From contig JADGEH010000036.1 of the NCBI GenBank assembly GCA_016744475.1, positions 1-41,930 of the forward strand: a stretch of DNA of 41,930 nucleotides, written 5' to 3'. Numbering within the stretch: position 1 is the first letter of the stretch; the number at the start of each line of letters is the position of its first letter. Shown one piece after another: positions 1 to 8,011 of this stretch. The translations under genes were made by a program, and so were the position numbers. The DNA comes from Thiotrichales bacterium (GTDB taxonomy: Bacteria > Pseudomonadota > Gammaproteobacteria > Beggiatoales > Beggiatoaceae). The notes beneath the pieces are model-generated. The model did no database searches and was not told the origin of the DNA. It was given only the letters and a program-made list of their open reading frames with translations.

Positions 1-2
1 TC

Positions 3-374
3 CTAAGTCGACTGGGCGTTACCGCGGAATTTCACGCGCAGTGGCGAGGTGCCCGACAAGGGGCTGACGTCGATCGAGACGTTGGGCTTGTCGGAACCCA
101 CGTCTTCGCCGCCAAAGAAGACATGTTTAAGATCTATTTGACGATGACTGCAGGAACGTGTTACCTGCTCTATAAGGTATTCGATTCCTTCGGGGGAGTT
201 TTTAACGGAAAACGGTTTTCTGAGAATATGTCCATTCCCATTACACAACATGGCAACATGGTCCTTTTTGGCGTAATCGATTGGTACACACATAACTTTT
301 GCACCGTTTCCGGCTTCTTCAAATAGAGTGAGTAGCTCTTGACTTTGGTTTGTATAAATGTTCTTTTTTTTCAT
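3..374 (-). pseudogene. IS110-type transposase N-terminal fragment fused to a PKD-like tail
   Basis: The first ~95 residues look like the N-terminus of an IS110-family (DEDD) transposase: a segment reading VMCVPIDYAKKDHVAM carries the first catalytic Asp, followed by LRKPFSVKNSPEGIEYL and KHVFFGGEDVGS. An intact transposase of this family is 300-400 residues, so only the front is present. After GGEDVGS the reading continues in frame into about 28 residues (PNVSIDVSPLSGTSPLRVKF) that resemble the start of a PKD domain, a fold of exported or surface proteins, and then stops. The DNA of the tail (about 1-115) is clearly more GC-rich than the transposase part, which supports a join of two sources. 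The ATG at 374 is preferred to an upstream TTG at 398. The fragment overlaps the end of the leftward gene to its right by about 56 bp, consistent with the element having cut that gene. I regard it as non-functional. Confidence 0.6.
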
Positions 375-1464
375 GAGATAATAAAACAATAGCTTCAATA
401 GCGCCTTTCATATCTGCTGAAGCTAAACGTTGACCTTTTGTATCTATAACATGTAGAAAATAATCATCACCTCCAAGCAACAATAACGGCTCATCATGAA
501 ACTCATTAGGAGTAAATATCAATGAACGCACAAAACCTCGTAATGGATTACCTTCACGTATATTGACATAAGCTCCTCCTTCTTTTTGACGAAGCCACAA
601 ACCATCACTATTACCGCCTACGACCTGTAGTCCATCTTGCTCACAAATAGCCCATAATTTTATTTCCTCAGTCAGACCAGGTAATTCTAATGGAATCTGT
701 TTTTTATCATACCCAGTGGATTGATATATCTTATAAGGCAGAGTAATTGAGTCAGAACGAAAAAATGCTGGTGAACTATCCCATCCACCAATTTGATGAA
801 AAGCAATGGATTCTTGCTCATCTTTATCAAAGGTTATATGAGAATAAGATAACGATGGGGGATTCTCAGGGTTAAAATCCTGCTTAAATTCAGTTGCAAA
901 ATTAAAATCTAAAAGATGTTCGAGTTTTGATGTAAACAAACGTAAATAAACATGTCCTTCGTCATCAGATTGTTGAGTAAAACGTGATAATGCAAAGCTA
1001 TGGGTATCGCTTATTTTAGAGTATGGAGAAGGTTCGCAAAGGTTTATCCAATATGGGGAGGGGGAATGTGCTGATGGAGAGCGAGATTTTAGTTTCAAAG
1101 GATAAACAGCATCACCATAACACACTAAAATACTCAAGAAACCATGTCGAGTGATGACTGCAATACAGGATAAAGACTTGTGAGCTAGATGATCTGGGTG
1201 AAGGCGAATCAGCCAACGACTTTTGGGATTTTGAATGTGTGATAAAAGTGAGGAGGGAGTATTTAAAAGGGCTATAGCTCTATTGGGTTTGACATAATAA
1301 GGTAGTGCCTTACATAAATGTTGCTCTAGTTCACATAACTGCCGTTCTAATTCTTTTTTAGATAATTTTAAATTAAAATCATCAATTTTTAAATTATCTA
1401 GCTGTGGTCTAGGTAATGAGTTAACCGCGCTTAATTCAAAGTTATTTCGTGTTTTTTCAGACAT
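319..1464 (-). CDS. beta-propeller (WD40-like) protein, probably truncated at its C-terminus by the IS110 fragment
   Basis: A 381-residue protein with no signal peptide. The N-terminal third is charged and helical (KKELERQLCELEQHL near residue 40). The C-terminal part has propeller-blade-like strands, for example LQVVGGNSDGLWLRQ and EPLLLLGGDDYFLHVIDTKG, where GGDD..LHVIDTKG resembles a WD40 blade end. The last ~26 codons run into the start of the transposase fragment, so the natural C-terminus was probably lost and the protein now ends in an unrelated tail (KPKSRATHSI). The start is well supported: AAGGAG lies about 8 bases upstream of the ATG. It is transcribed away from the exported peptide and TIR/nSTAND genes, sharing a ~135-bp control region with them. 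I cannot assign a function; a propeller scaffold or sensor working with the neighbouring WD40 ATPase is a guess from position only. Confidence 0.6.
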   Translation of the reverse strand: MSEKTRNNFELSAVNSLPRPQLDNLKIDDFNLKLSKKELERQLCELEQHLCKALPYYVKPNRAIALLNTPSSLLSHIQNPKSRWLIRLHPDHLAHKSLSCIAVITRHGFLSILVCYGDAVYPLKLKSRSPSAHSPSPYWINLCEPSPYSKISDTHSFALSRFTQQSDDEGHVYLRLFTSKLEHLLDFNFATEFKQDFNPENPPSLSYSHITFDKDEQESIAFHQIGGWDSSPAFFRSDSITLPYKIYQSTGYDKKQIPLELPGLTEEIKLWAICEQDGLQVVGGNSDGLWLRQKEGGAYVNIREGNPLRGFVRSLIFTPNEFHDEPLLLLGGDDYFLHVIDTKGQRLASADMKGAIEAIVLLSHEKKEHLYKPKSRATHSI

Positions 1465-1485
1465 TATATTTCTCCTTGTGTGACA

Positions 1486-1509
1486 AAATGTTTCAAATAT
1501 GAAACATTT
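1486..1509. promoter_or_regulatory. perfect inverted repeat in the divergent promoter region
   Basis: Two perfect 10-bp arms, AAATGTTTCA and TGAAACATTT, are separated by AATA. They lie 22 bp upstream of the leftward propeller gene and about 90 bp upstream of the small exported gene that leads to the TIR and nSTAND genes. Symmetry, AT-richness and position suit a repressor or activator site controlling both directions. No matching regulator gene is in the window. Confidence 0.45.
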
Positions 1510-1599
1510 GACCTTTTAAATTATGCTTGAAAGTTTATCACCAATTAAGTTATTAATGTCAAGACTCAAAGTGAACATGAGATAAGAGGGAGTGATTGT

Positions 1600-1812
1600 G
1601 TGTTTTTTAAAAGACCAAGAAAAATCGTACACTATATTACATGTGTTTTTTTATACATGCCAATATATAGCTTCGCTTCAAATCAGGATATATCGATTGA
1701 TTCCCCTCAAAGCAACAGCATCTTTAATCAGCCACCTCGTGCCTTACCTGAATCTTCAGAACCACCAGAACCTCCTCCGGTAGAAACAGTGTCCTCGGAG
1801 AATGTAAGATAA
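1600..1812 (+). CDS. small exported proline-rich protein
   Basis: A 70-residue ORF that starts with GTG, with GAGGG nine bases upstream. The N-terminus looks like a Sec signal peptide: basic KRPRK, then a hydrophobic stretch to about residue 25, then a likely cleavage after SFA. The mature part would be only ~45 residues, rich in Ser, Pro and Glu (for example PESSEPPEPPPVETVSSEN), and probably unstructured. It lies 45 bp before the TIR gene in the same direction and may be the first gene of that operon. A competing frame from the GTG at 1592 gives 63 residues but no sensible signal sequence. No family is recognised. Such a peptide could be a linker or periplasmic ligand for the membrane-anchored ATPase downstream, but that is speculation. 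Confidence 0.45.
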   Translation: MFFKRPRKIVHYITCVFLYMPIYSFASNQDISIDSPQSNSIFNQPPRALPESSEPPEPPPVETVSSENVR

Positions 1813-1857
1813 TTATTTTAATTTATAGTCATAAGCCATATAAGGAGATTTATTAGA

Positions 1858-2823
1858 ATGTGTGAGAAAGAAATAAAAATTTTTATTAGCTATGCTCATC
1901 CTAATAACAATGAAAACTGGATAAGCATTACAATTTCAAAAATAAAAAAATACTTAGAGGTAACTTTTCCAGGAAGGCGGGTGAATTTTTTTTATGATAA
2001 AGAAGATATTCAAGGGAATGAAAACATAAGCAAAAAACTTGTCAGTAACATAAATGATAGTGATGCAATGCTTGTTTTTTCATCAAAGGCCTATTATGCC
2101 TCATTTTGGTGTATGGGAGAATTAAAGCACTTCTGTGAAAAGCTACAGAAACAGGAAATTAAAGAGGGTATTTTTTTATCTAAATTGGATAACTCAAAGC
2201 CACCTGATGATTTAAAACGCGAATGCGATTTTATTGTTAAAATAAACGGATACACTTTTTTTGAATATGATGCAGAAATAGAGGTTTATTACCTTTATGG
2301 TAGTCCAGCAGACCCCATATGCGATAAAAAAGAACAAAGTTCAAAATATATACGTTTGATTTATAAACTAGCATCTGATTTATCAGATTATTTTGAAATA
2401 GTAAGTCAAAAAACAAAATCAACCAAACATGAGCTTAAACCTGGAGAAAAAAATAAAAAAATATTTTTGATAATTGAGCCTTACGACCCTTTTATCAAGG
2501 AGAGAATAACAAGCGTTTTAAATGGACGACATTATGGGTATTTTGTCTATAGGAATTTAGATATTAAAAACTTTATGCTAGAGTTAATGAATTGCAGTGG
2601 ACTAATAATATTCCTTCATGAAAATGCTGAAAAAGACATGTCTTTTTTTAAAAAGCACAAGAAATATATAAAACAACGAGAGTTTGAATACATTGCTCAT
2701 AATCTATCTGAAAATATAGATTTAAATAGCTATGTAAATTACAAACAAGCCATAAATTTTAATAGTGACTCAATGAACAGCGGATTATCAGAAATGCTAA
2801 ACTCATTAGAGAAAGAGGATTAG
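1858..2823 (+). CDS. TIR-domain protein with a second TIR-like C-terminal domain
   Basis: A 321-residue cytosolic protein preceded by AAGGAGA. Residues 5 to ~140 form a TIR domain: beta-A strand KIFISYAH, then a BB-loop region around FFYDKEDIQGNE, the strand DAMLVFSSKAYY, and WCMGEL at 84-89. In TIR enzymes that cleave NAD the glutamate of WCxxEL is catalytic; here it is Glu88. From ~200 a second alpha/beta unit begins with KKIFLIIEPYDPF and continues with NCSGLIIFLHENA and REFEYIAHN (Glu275), in the same order as a TIR fold but without WC; it may be a degenerate TIR or related Rossmann-like domain. The stop lies 3 bp before the start of the nSTAND-WD40 gene, so the two are almost certainly co-translated. 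This suggests the TIR as effector and the ATPase as sensor. NAD cleavage is inferred from motif and family. Confidence 0.8.
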   Translation: MCEKEIKIFISYAHPNNNENWISITISKIKKYLEVTFPGRRVNFFYDKEDIQGNENISKKLVSNINDSDAMLVFSSKAYYASFWCMGELKHFCEKLQKQEIKEGIFLSKLDNSKPPDDLKRECDFIVKINGYTFFEYDAEIEVYYLYGSPADPICDKKEQSSKYIRLIYKLASDLSDYFEIVSQKTKSTKHELKPGEKNKKIFLIIEPYDPFIKERITSVLNGRHYGYFVYRNLDIKNFMLELMNCSGLIIFLHENAEKDMSFFKKHKKYIKQREFEYIAHNLSENIDLNSYVNYKQAINFNSDSMNSGLSEMLNSLEKED

Positions 2824-2826
2824 AAG

Positions 2827-5800
2827 ATGGAATCAGGTAACTATAAAGCTAAAGCCCATTACCCCTATCTTGGGTTGCGTCCATTTACACCGTATGAAAA
2901 AGATGTTTTCTATGGCCGTGAAGCTCATATCGGGGAATTATTGTCAAAATTTCAAAGAAAACATGATTCAGGTAAATCACATTTTATTGCTATTCTGGGA
3001 CGTTCGGGTGGAGGGAAATCGTCTTTAGTTCAAGCAGGTTTATTACCCGCATTGGAAGATGGCGAGATACCTGACTTACCTAATTGGGTTTCTATTGAAA
3101 TTCGTCCTTCGGCTAAACCTTATTTTATGGTGGCACAGACTTTACTAGAAAAAAGTATCATAAAAAATACGACTTCAACCATTCAGGAACTTGGAAAAAA
3201 ACTGCAAGAAACTCCTGATAGTTTACATAAGTTATTGACTTCAGAAAATAGTGAACTAAGAGAAACCGTTGACTCTTCAAAACAATTATCTAGCCAGGAG
3301 CAGGAGCAGGAGCAACACTTGCTGATTTACATTGATCAATTTGAGGAATTATTCCGTTACAAAGGATACACAGAAAAAGAATCTATTGAAAGCTTTGTTG
3401 AATTTCTATTACACAGTGCCAAGCATGATCGCATTTGGGTCTTAATTTCTATGCGAGGAGAATATTTGCAGGACTGTGAAGCTTTTCCTCAACTAATAGA
3501 AACTATTAATGCGGGGCTGTATTTATTACCCAGAATGAATAATGATGAGCTTAAGAGAGTCATATCATGGCCCGCAGGTTTTTTTGATGATAAAGTAGAT
3601 GATGGTTTAGTTAAAAAATTACTCTCTGATTTTCAAGCCACCACTTCAGAAGAGGAAGATGCTTATCCTGAACGTTTACCTTTACTTCAACACGCATTAG
3701 ATCGAATATGGCTTAAGGCGCGTGGTAGCATGAACCCTGTACCTAATATAGAAACAGCCCATGTTGATGAGGAAAGTCGATTTGCTACCATGAAAATTGA
3801 GCATTATGAAGCTGTGGCTGAAATACCGAAAAATTTACCATTTAAAAGCCATTCCTCAAATTTGTTACATCAGTGTTTATTAAATCATTTAGAAGAATGT
3901 TTTAGTCAGTTTGATGAATATGAGCAACATCTAGTATCTATTATTTTCCGTGCTTTGACACAAAAAGATATACAAACTGATCGTATTGTACGTCGTCCTG
4001 TTTCTATTAGAGAATTAGCTAAAATTGCTAATATTGATTCTGAAAAAGTATCCTCTTTAATAGAAAATATTCGAGGTCACCTCTTTTTACTCCCTCTCCC
4101 CCCACAAAGGGGGGTAGCTGACAATGACGAGGAAATGGATGCTGAAATTTTTCGTTTTGGAGGTGAAGAACTTTCTGAAGATTCCATTATTGATGTTGTT
4201 CATGAAAGTTTAATACAGCATTGGCCTAGACTTAATTTATGGATCAAAGAGGAACAAGAATCCGAGAGAATGTATCGAATATTAGAAGATAGAACTTCAC
4301 TTTGGGTTCAAGAACATGAAGACAAGGCTTTTTTGTTGAAAGATGATTTACAGATATACTGGAATTGGTTTCATACCAGTAAAATAAATTCAAGCTGGAG
4401 TGAACGATATGAAAATCAGAGTGCGATTGATAGTGAAATAAAAAATATTAAATTTGAACAAATACAGACTTTTTTAGAAGCATCAAAACAGCGAGAATCA
4501 TCAAGAAAAATATATAAGAAATTATGGCAGGCTGGGGTTGTTATACTTTTTTCTTTAGGTATTTATCTGTTTGGATATTTTTGGTTTGATACAAAATCAG
4601 AGTTTAATGAAAAACTCTCGAAAATACAGTTAAAAATACAACAATCTGATTTTAATTCGGCTGAAACTCTCATTAAGAAAAGTCATAAATTTAAGTGGAA
4701 TGAGTTTTCCTCCAGCCTTTCCATAAAACAACTCCAATCACGCCAATGGTTGCAAGCATTGACCAACATTTCTAGTGCGTCATCTGTTAGTGCAAATGCT
4801 CAGATGCCATTTCTTATTTACACGCAAACCTTATCTTTTGATAAGACTTATATAGTATTAGGCGGGGAGAATAATACTATTATTTTAAAAAACATTAATA
4901 AGCACATAGATTATCCATTACCCGCCATGAAAAAGATGAATGCTTTGGTATTCTCTCCAACTGAAAATGATTTGCTCGGTGCTCAAGGCAGCAGCACTAC
5001 ACCTTCTTTATTACGTTGGATATTACCTGAAGACATTGATTTTAAGAAGAAGATTCTCCTTGAGGCATTCCCTATTGAGCATCGAGCTTTTAGTCTAGCC
5101 TATTCACCTGATGGAGGTTTGTTAGCTTATGCGGGTGAACAAGGAAAAATTTATATTAAAAACGCCCAGCATTTAGAAAAAGAATCTACTCATACTATTG
5201 ATGCTCATATTCCGCATGACATTTATGCTTTAGCATTTTCTTCTGATGGAAAATGGTTGGCTAGTGGTAGTAGCGATAAAACAGTAAAGTTATGGAAAAC
5301 AAAGGACTGGAGTCAGGGTTATCGTTTCCAGGGACATACGGATGATGTAGAAGCCGTTGTTTTTAGCTCAGATGCGCAATTATTAGCCAGCAGTGATAGC
5401 CAGGGCTTGATTTATCTTTGGGAAGTAAAAACCGGGGAAGCTCAGCATTTGTTATTGGGTCATCAAGGTAAAGTCTCTACTTTGGCTTTTATTGAACAAG
5501 GTCAATATCTGGTATCCGCTGGAGCCGATAGAAATATACGCCTGTGGGATGTAGTCAGTGGACGTGCATTGCGCATTTTTCAGGGGCATCAAGGACAGAT
5601 AACGTCTTTAATGGCAGTGCCCGATAGCAATACTGTCTATAGCGTGGGATACGATAATCAATTATTAAAATGGGATATGGGCTTGTCAAAGCAGCAGCAA
5701 TTACAAGCCTTGCCTGATGCTCAATCAGTGAAAAAATTTGCCTTTATACCCGGTAAAGCATGGGCGATAGCAGGCTTTGATTCAGGCAAAGTACGTCTTT

Positions 5801-6633
5801 ATGATCAAAAACAAGCTCAATGGCATCAGCCTATTCAAGCCCATGAGCAGCAATACTTTAGTGATTTAAGTGTTCACCCCAGTGGTACTTGGATAGCGAC
5901 CAGTAGTTATTATGATCCAGAATTAAAACTCTGGCAGTTTGATGAAGGGAAGCTTATTCAGAAAGAAGGTTTAGAGCATCCTCGTCAATTAAATGCCATT
6001 CAATTTTCCCCCGATGGACGCTGGTTAGCCAGCAGTACTTGGGGAGGGAATATTTATTTATATGCCTGGAAAAATAGACAAGCTCAATTAGTAGATGAAA
6101 CCGTTTTAGAACAAAAAACTATTCGTTCTTTATCGTTTGATCAGCAGGGACGGTATTTATTAGCTGGAGGGAATGAGCAGTTACAGCTTTGGGACATTAA
6201 AGGTCATCGTTTAGAAGCTGTAGGCTCACCTATCGCTCAAGCAGATACGACACTTTGGGCTCAAATCAGTTCTGATGGACAATATGTTGCACGAGGCGGA
6301 CATCAACAATTTATTGAGGTATTTAGAGTAGATGATGGTTTGCAACTCATAGCACGATTGAAAGGACATCTGGGTACCGTTAAACAAGGTGTTTTTACAC
6401 CTAGTGGACAATTGGTGACCGTTGGTTCTGATGCCACTGTACGTTTTTGGGATTTAGAACGGCAAAGCCTTTTATTTACCTTAGAGTTACCTTCACAACC
6501 CTATCCGCCTGTTCCCTTAGAAGACTTTGCCTTTCATTGTGAGCCTGAGACTTGCTGGCTGGGAGTGCCTTTGAATGAGCGCGGGGTATTGGCTTTGTAT
6601 GACATGGGGCGGGATTTAAGCTTGGGGGATTAA
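2827..6633 (+). CDS. nSTAND-type ATPase with one membrane segment and C-terminal WD40 propeller
   Basis: A 1268-residue protein. It opens with YPYLGLRPFTPYEKDVFYGR, the typical entry of the novel-STAND (nSTAND1) NTPase family. The P-loop GRSGGGKS is at 58-65 and Walker B LLIYIDQFEELF at about 165-176, followed by helical and winged-helix regions (DVVHESLIQHWPRLNLWI near 457-474). A single membrane segment (about 565-586, GVVILFSLGIYLFGYFWF) is followed by a short coiled region and WD40 blades from ~660 to the end, clearest at DGKWLASGSSDKTVKLW and QYLVSAGADRNIRLWD. Known STAND proteins use such repeats to recognise a ligand and then oligomerise through the ATPase. The membrane anchor would put either propeller or ATPase on the far side; no signal peptide is seen, so the ATPase is probably cytosolic and the propeller periplasmic, which is unusual. 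It lies 3 bp behind the TIR gene. A short GC palindrome sits in frame at 4098-4114. Confidence 0.85.
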   Translation: MESGNYKAKAHYPYLGLRPFTPYEKDVFYGREAHIGELLSKFQRKHDSGKSHFIAILGRSGGGKSSLVQAGLLPALEDGEIPDLPNWVSIEIRPSAKPYFMVAQTLLEKSIIKNTTSTIQELGKKLQETPDSLHKLLTSENSELRETVDSSKQLSSQEQEQEQHLLIYIDQFEELFRYKGYTEKESIESFVEFLLHSAKHDRIWVLISMRGEYLQDCEAFPQLIETINAGLYLLPRMNNDELKRVISWPAGFFDDKVDDGLVKKLLSDFQATTSEEEDAYPERLPLLQHALDRIWLKARGSMNPVPNIETAHVDEESRFATMKIEHYEAVAEIPKNLPFKSHSSNLLHQCLLNHLEECFSQFDEYEQHLVSIIFRALTQKDIQTDRIVRRPVSIRELAKIANIDSEKVSSLIENIRGHLFLLPLPPQRGVADNDEEMDAEIFRFGGEELSEDSIIDVVHESLIQHWPRLNLWIKEEQESERMYRILEDRTSLWVQEHEDKAFLLKDDLQIYWNWFHTSKINSSWSERYENQSAIDSEIKNIKFEQIQTFLEASKQRESSRKIYKKLWQAGVVILFSLGIYLFGYFWFDTKSEFNEKLSKIQLKIQQSDFNSAETLIKKSHKFKWNEFSSSLSIKQLQSRQWLQALTNISSASSVSANAQMPFLIYTQTLSFDKTYIVLGGENNTIILKNINKHIDYPLPAMKKMNALVFSPTENDLLGAQGSSTTPSLLRWILPEDIDFKKKILLEAFPIEHRAFSLAYSPDGGLLAYAGEQGKIYIKNAQHLEKESTHTIDAHIPHDIYALAFSSDGKWLASGSSDKTVKLWKTKDWSQGYRFQGHTDDVEAVVFSSDAQLLASSDSQGLIYLWEVKTGEAQHLLLGHQGKVSTLAFIEQGQYLVSAGADRNIRLWDVVSGRALRIFQGHQGQITSLMAVPDSNTVYSVGYDNQLLKWDMGLSKQQQLQALPDAQSVKKFAFIPGKAWAIAGFDSGKVRLYDQKQAQWHQPIQAHEQQYFSDLSVHPSGTWIATSSYYDPELKLWQFDEGKLIQKEGLEHPRQLNAIQFSPDGRWLASSTWGGNIYLYAWKNRQAQLVDETVLEQKTIRSLSFDQQGRYLLAGGNEQLQLWDIKGHRLEAVGSPIAQADTTLWAQISSDGQYVARGGHQQFIEVFRVDDGLQLIARLKGHLGTVKQGVFTPSGQLVTVGSDATVRFWDLERQSLLFTLELPSQPYPPVPLEDFAFHCEPETCWLGVPLNERGVLALYDMGRDLSLGD
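4098..4114 (+). repeat. short GC palindrome inside the nSTAND reading frame
   Basis: CCCCCC, ACAAA, GGGGGG forms a 6-bp all-GC hairpin within AT-rich coding DNA and is translated as part of LPLPPQRGVADNDEE. It looks like a small repeat inserted in frame between the ATPase and the winged-helix part. Confidence 0.35.
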
Positions 6634-6639
6634 GGATTT

Positions 6640-6661
6640 GGCATAGTCTCTGCACTATGCC
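6640..6661 (+). terminator. hairpin after the nSTAND-WD40 gene
   Basis: Arms GGCATAGT and ACTATGCC with a 6-base loop start 6 bp after the stop codon. There is no clear T-run, so it is a weak terminator candidate. The same hairpin is repeated at about 8058-8079 in the duplicated segment. Confidence 0.35.
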
Positions 6662-6763
6662 TGGCAGCCACAGACAATGATTCCTACCTCATTATCTTGT
6701 GGTCAGGCGTTTGGGGTTTTGGGCGGCTCCAATCGCCATTTTTTTGTCTTCTGATCACATCTA

Positions 6764-6775
6764 AGAGCCTATACG
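6764..6775 (+). repeat. stub of a family A miniature element
   Basis: AGAGCCTATACG, the first bases of family A, follows TCTA at the same place where copy 2 of the duplication carries a complete element. It is joined directly to TGCCAAGC, which in copy 2 lies about 17 bp beyond the element's right end. The join shares ACG with both partners, consistent with a microhomology deletion. Confidence 0.7.
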
Positions 6776-6862
6776 TGCCAAGCTATCGACACGCTCAAGC
6801 TGACGACCTGCCTTAAACGTTCTCTTCTTCTTTTCCTGCTGCTCCAAACACTTGTACATCTA

Positions 6863-7022
6863 AGAGCCTATACGAAAACGGGATAATCGGCTGCAAATCC
6901 GCCCTTTTGGTCAGGTTTTCCGCTTTTTTTCGTTAAATAGCCCGCTATTCGCCTTAAAAAACCGAAAAACCTGCCTCAAAATAGCGAATTTTCGCTTCGA
7001 TTCCCCATCTTCGTATAGGCTC
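6863..7022 (+). mobile_element. family A miniature inverted-repeat element, copy A1 (160 bp)
   Basis: Ends AGAGCCTATACGA and TCGTATAGGCTC are inverted, flanked on both sides by TA (6861-6862 and 7023-7024). The whole element is an imperfect palindrome centred on AATAGCCCGCTATT, so it could fold into a hairpin with arms of about 75 bases. It encodes no protein. It lies in the duplicated maeB tail, where the other copy has the uninterrupted site. A TA target duplication is typical of IS630/Tc1-mariner-mobilised MITEs. Confidence 0.85.
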
Positions 7023-7057
7023 TAATGCCGCGATGGTGCTTAAGTTGACCACCCTAT

Positions 7058-7082
7058 GGGTGCAGGTTTAAAACCTGCACCC
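7058..7082. repeat. perfect palindrome
   Basis: GGGTGCAGGTTT and AAACCTGCACCC form a 12-bp stem with a single central base. It lies just right of the maeB remnant. A second hairpin, arms GGTCAAGGT and ACCTTGACC, follows at 7122-7144. They may be terminators or small interspersed repeats. From 7145 to the esterase gene at 7363 I see nothing else definable. Confidence 0.6.
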
Positions 7083-7362
7083 GAACGTTTCAAACAACTT
7101 CAAACATGCTCAAAACGTTCAGGTCAAGGTGGCAAACCTTGACCCGCTAGTTTACGAGAATGTCCAACGAACGGTTGTGTTCGGTTTTTAAATTGTGGAA
7201 ATACATGAGGCATATTAAGATGACGCTTCCATTTTCTAACACCCTGTCCTTACATATAAATCAGGGTCATCGGAACGCTACGGCAGGCTGTTTATGGATA
7301 CATCATGTTATCGCTGATACTCATTCATAGCGTTTGCTGCTTAATCCCCCCCATCAAGCCAA

Positions 7363-7980
7363 ATGAGCACAATGAATAAATTCCCCTTATTTTTCGTTTC
7401 CCTTTTCCTTCTAATCCTCACCGCTTGTGGTTCCCCCAAACTCAACCCTCTATCCTCTAGCGGGATAATTCTAGCTTTCGGCGACAGCCTTACCGCAGGT
7501 GTGGGGGTGTCTGAGGGGCAAAGCTATCCTTCGGTGCTTGCAAGGCTTTCTGGCAAGACGGTGATTAATGCGGGGGTGTCTGGAGAAACCACAGCGCAAG
7601 GGCTTAAACGCTTGCCGGAGTGGCTAGAAAAACATACACCTGAGTTGTTGATTTTGTTGGAAGGTGGTAATGATATTTTGCAAAATCGTGATTCGATGCT
7701 CATTAAGCAGGATTTACAGCAGATGATTGAAATTGCACGCCACTATGGTGTGCAGGTGGTGTTGCTGGGTGTGCCTGAGAAAAGGTTGTTTTCTGATTCT
7801 GCGCCGTTGTATGGCGAATTGGCTAAGGCGCATGACTTAGCATTTGATGGTGAGACTATTGCTCGTTTGATACGTAGCCCATCGAAAAAATCGGATTCGG
7901 TTCACTTTAATGCGGCAGGTTATGCGGCATTGGCGGAACGAATTTATGCGCTTTTGTCTAAGGAGGGCGCGTTGCCGTAA
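7363..7980 (+). CDS. lipoprotein SGNH/GDSL esterase (TesA-like arylesterase family)
   Basis: A 205-residue serine hydrolase. The first ~22 residues are a lipoprotein signal with lipobox LTAC, so the mature protein is probably lipid-anchored in the periplasm. The SGNH blocks are all visible: FGDSLTAG (nucleophile Ser), NAGVSGE (Gly of block II), GGND (Asn of block III) and DSVHFNAAG (Asp-x-x-His of block V). The family includes TesA, a thioesterase, lysophospholipase and arylesterase; the real substrate cannot be told. Length matches TesA (about 200 residues). Two ATGs, at 7363 and 7372, are possible and neither has a strong ribosome site. The gene stands alone between the two copies of the duplicated segment, so it may have entered with the rearrangement. 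Confidence 0.88.
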   Translation: MSTMNKFPLFFVSLFLLILTACGSPKLNPLSSSGIILAFGDSLTAGVGVSEGQSYPSVLARLSGKTVINAGVSGETTAQGLKRLPEWLEKHTPELLILLEGGNDILQNRDSMLIKQDLQQMIEIARHYGVQVVLLGVPEKRLFSDSAPLYGELAKAHDLAFDGETIARLIRSPSKKSDSVHFNAAGYAALAERIYALLSKEGALP

Positions 7981-8011
7981 TCTTGGCGTGTTTGTACCGT
8001 TTTTCGGCGGG

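Larger units (their letters stand above)
6594..7049. repeat. duplicated junction segment, copy 1
   Basis: From TTTGTATGACATGGGGCG (the last codons of the nSTAND gene) this segment matches 8012-8488 through the intergenic part and into a copy of the 3' end of maeB (about 6815-7049, ending GTGCTTAAGTTGAC). Differences: copy 1 has lost most of the family A element that copy 2 carries (stub at 6764), has a short deletion in the maeB tail, and has gained another family A element at 6863. The maeB part here is a non-functional remnant. Confidence 0.85.
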
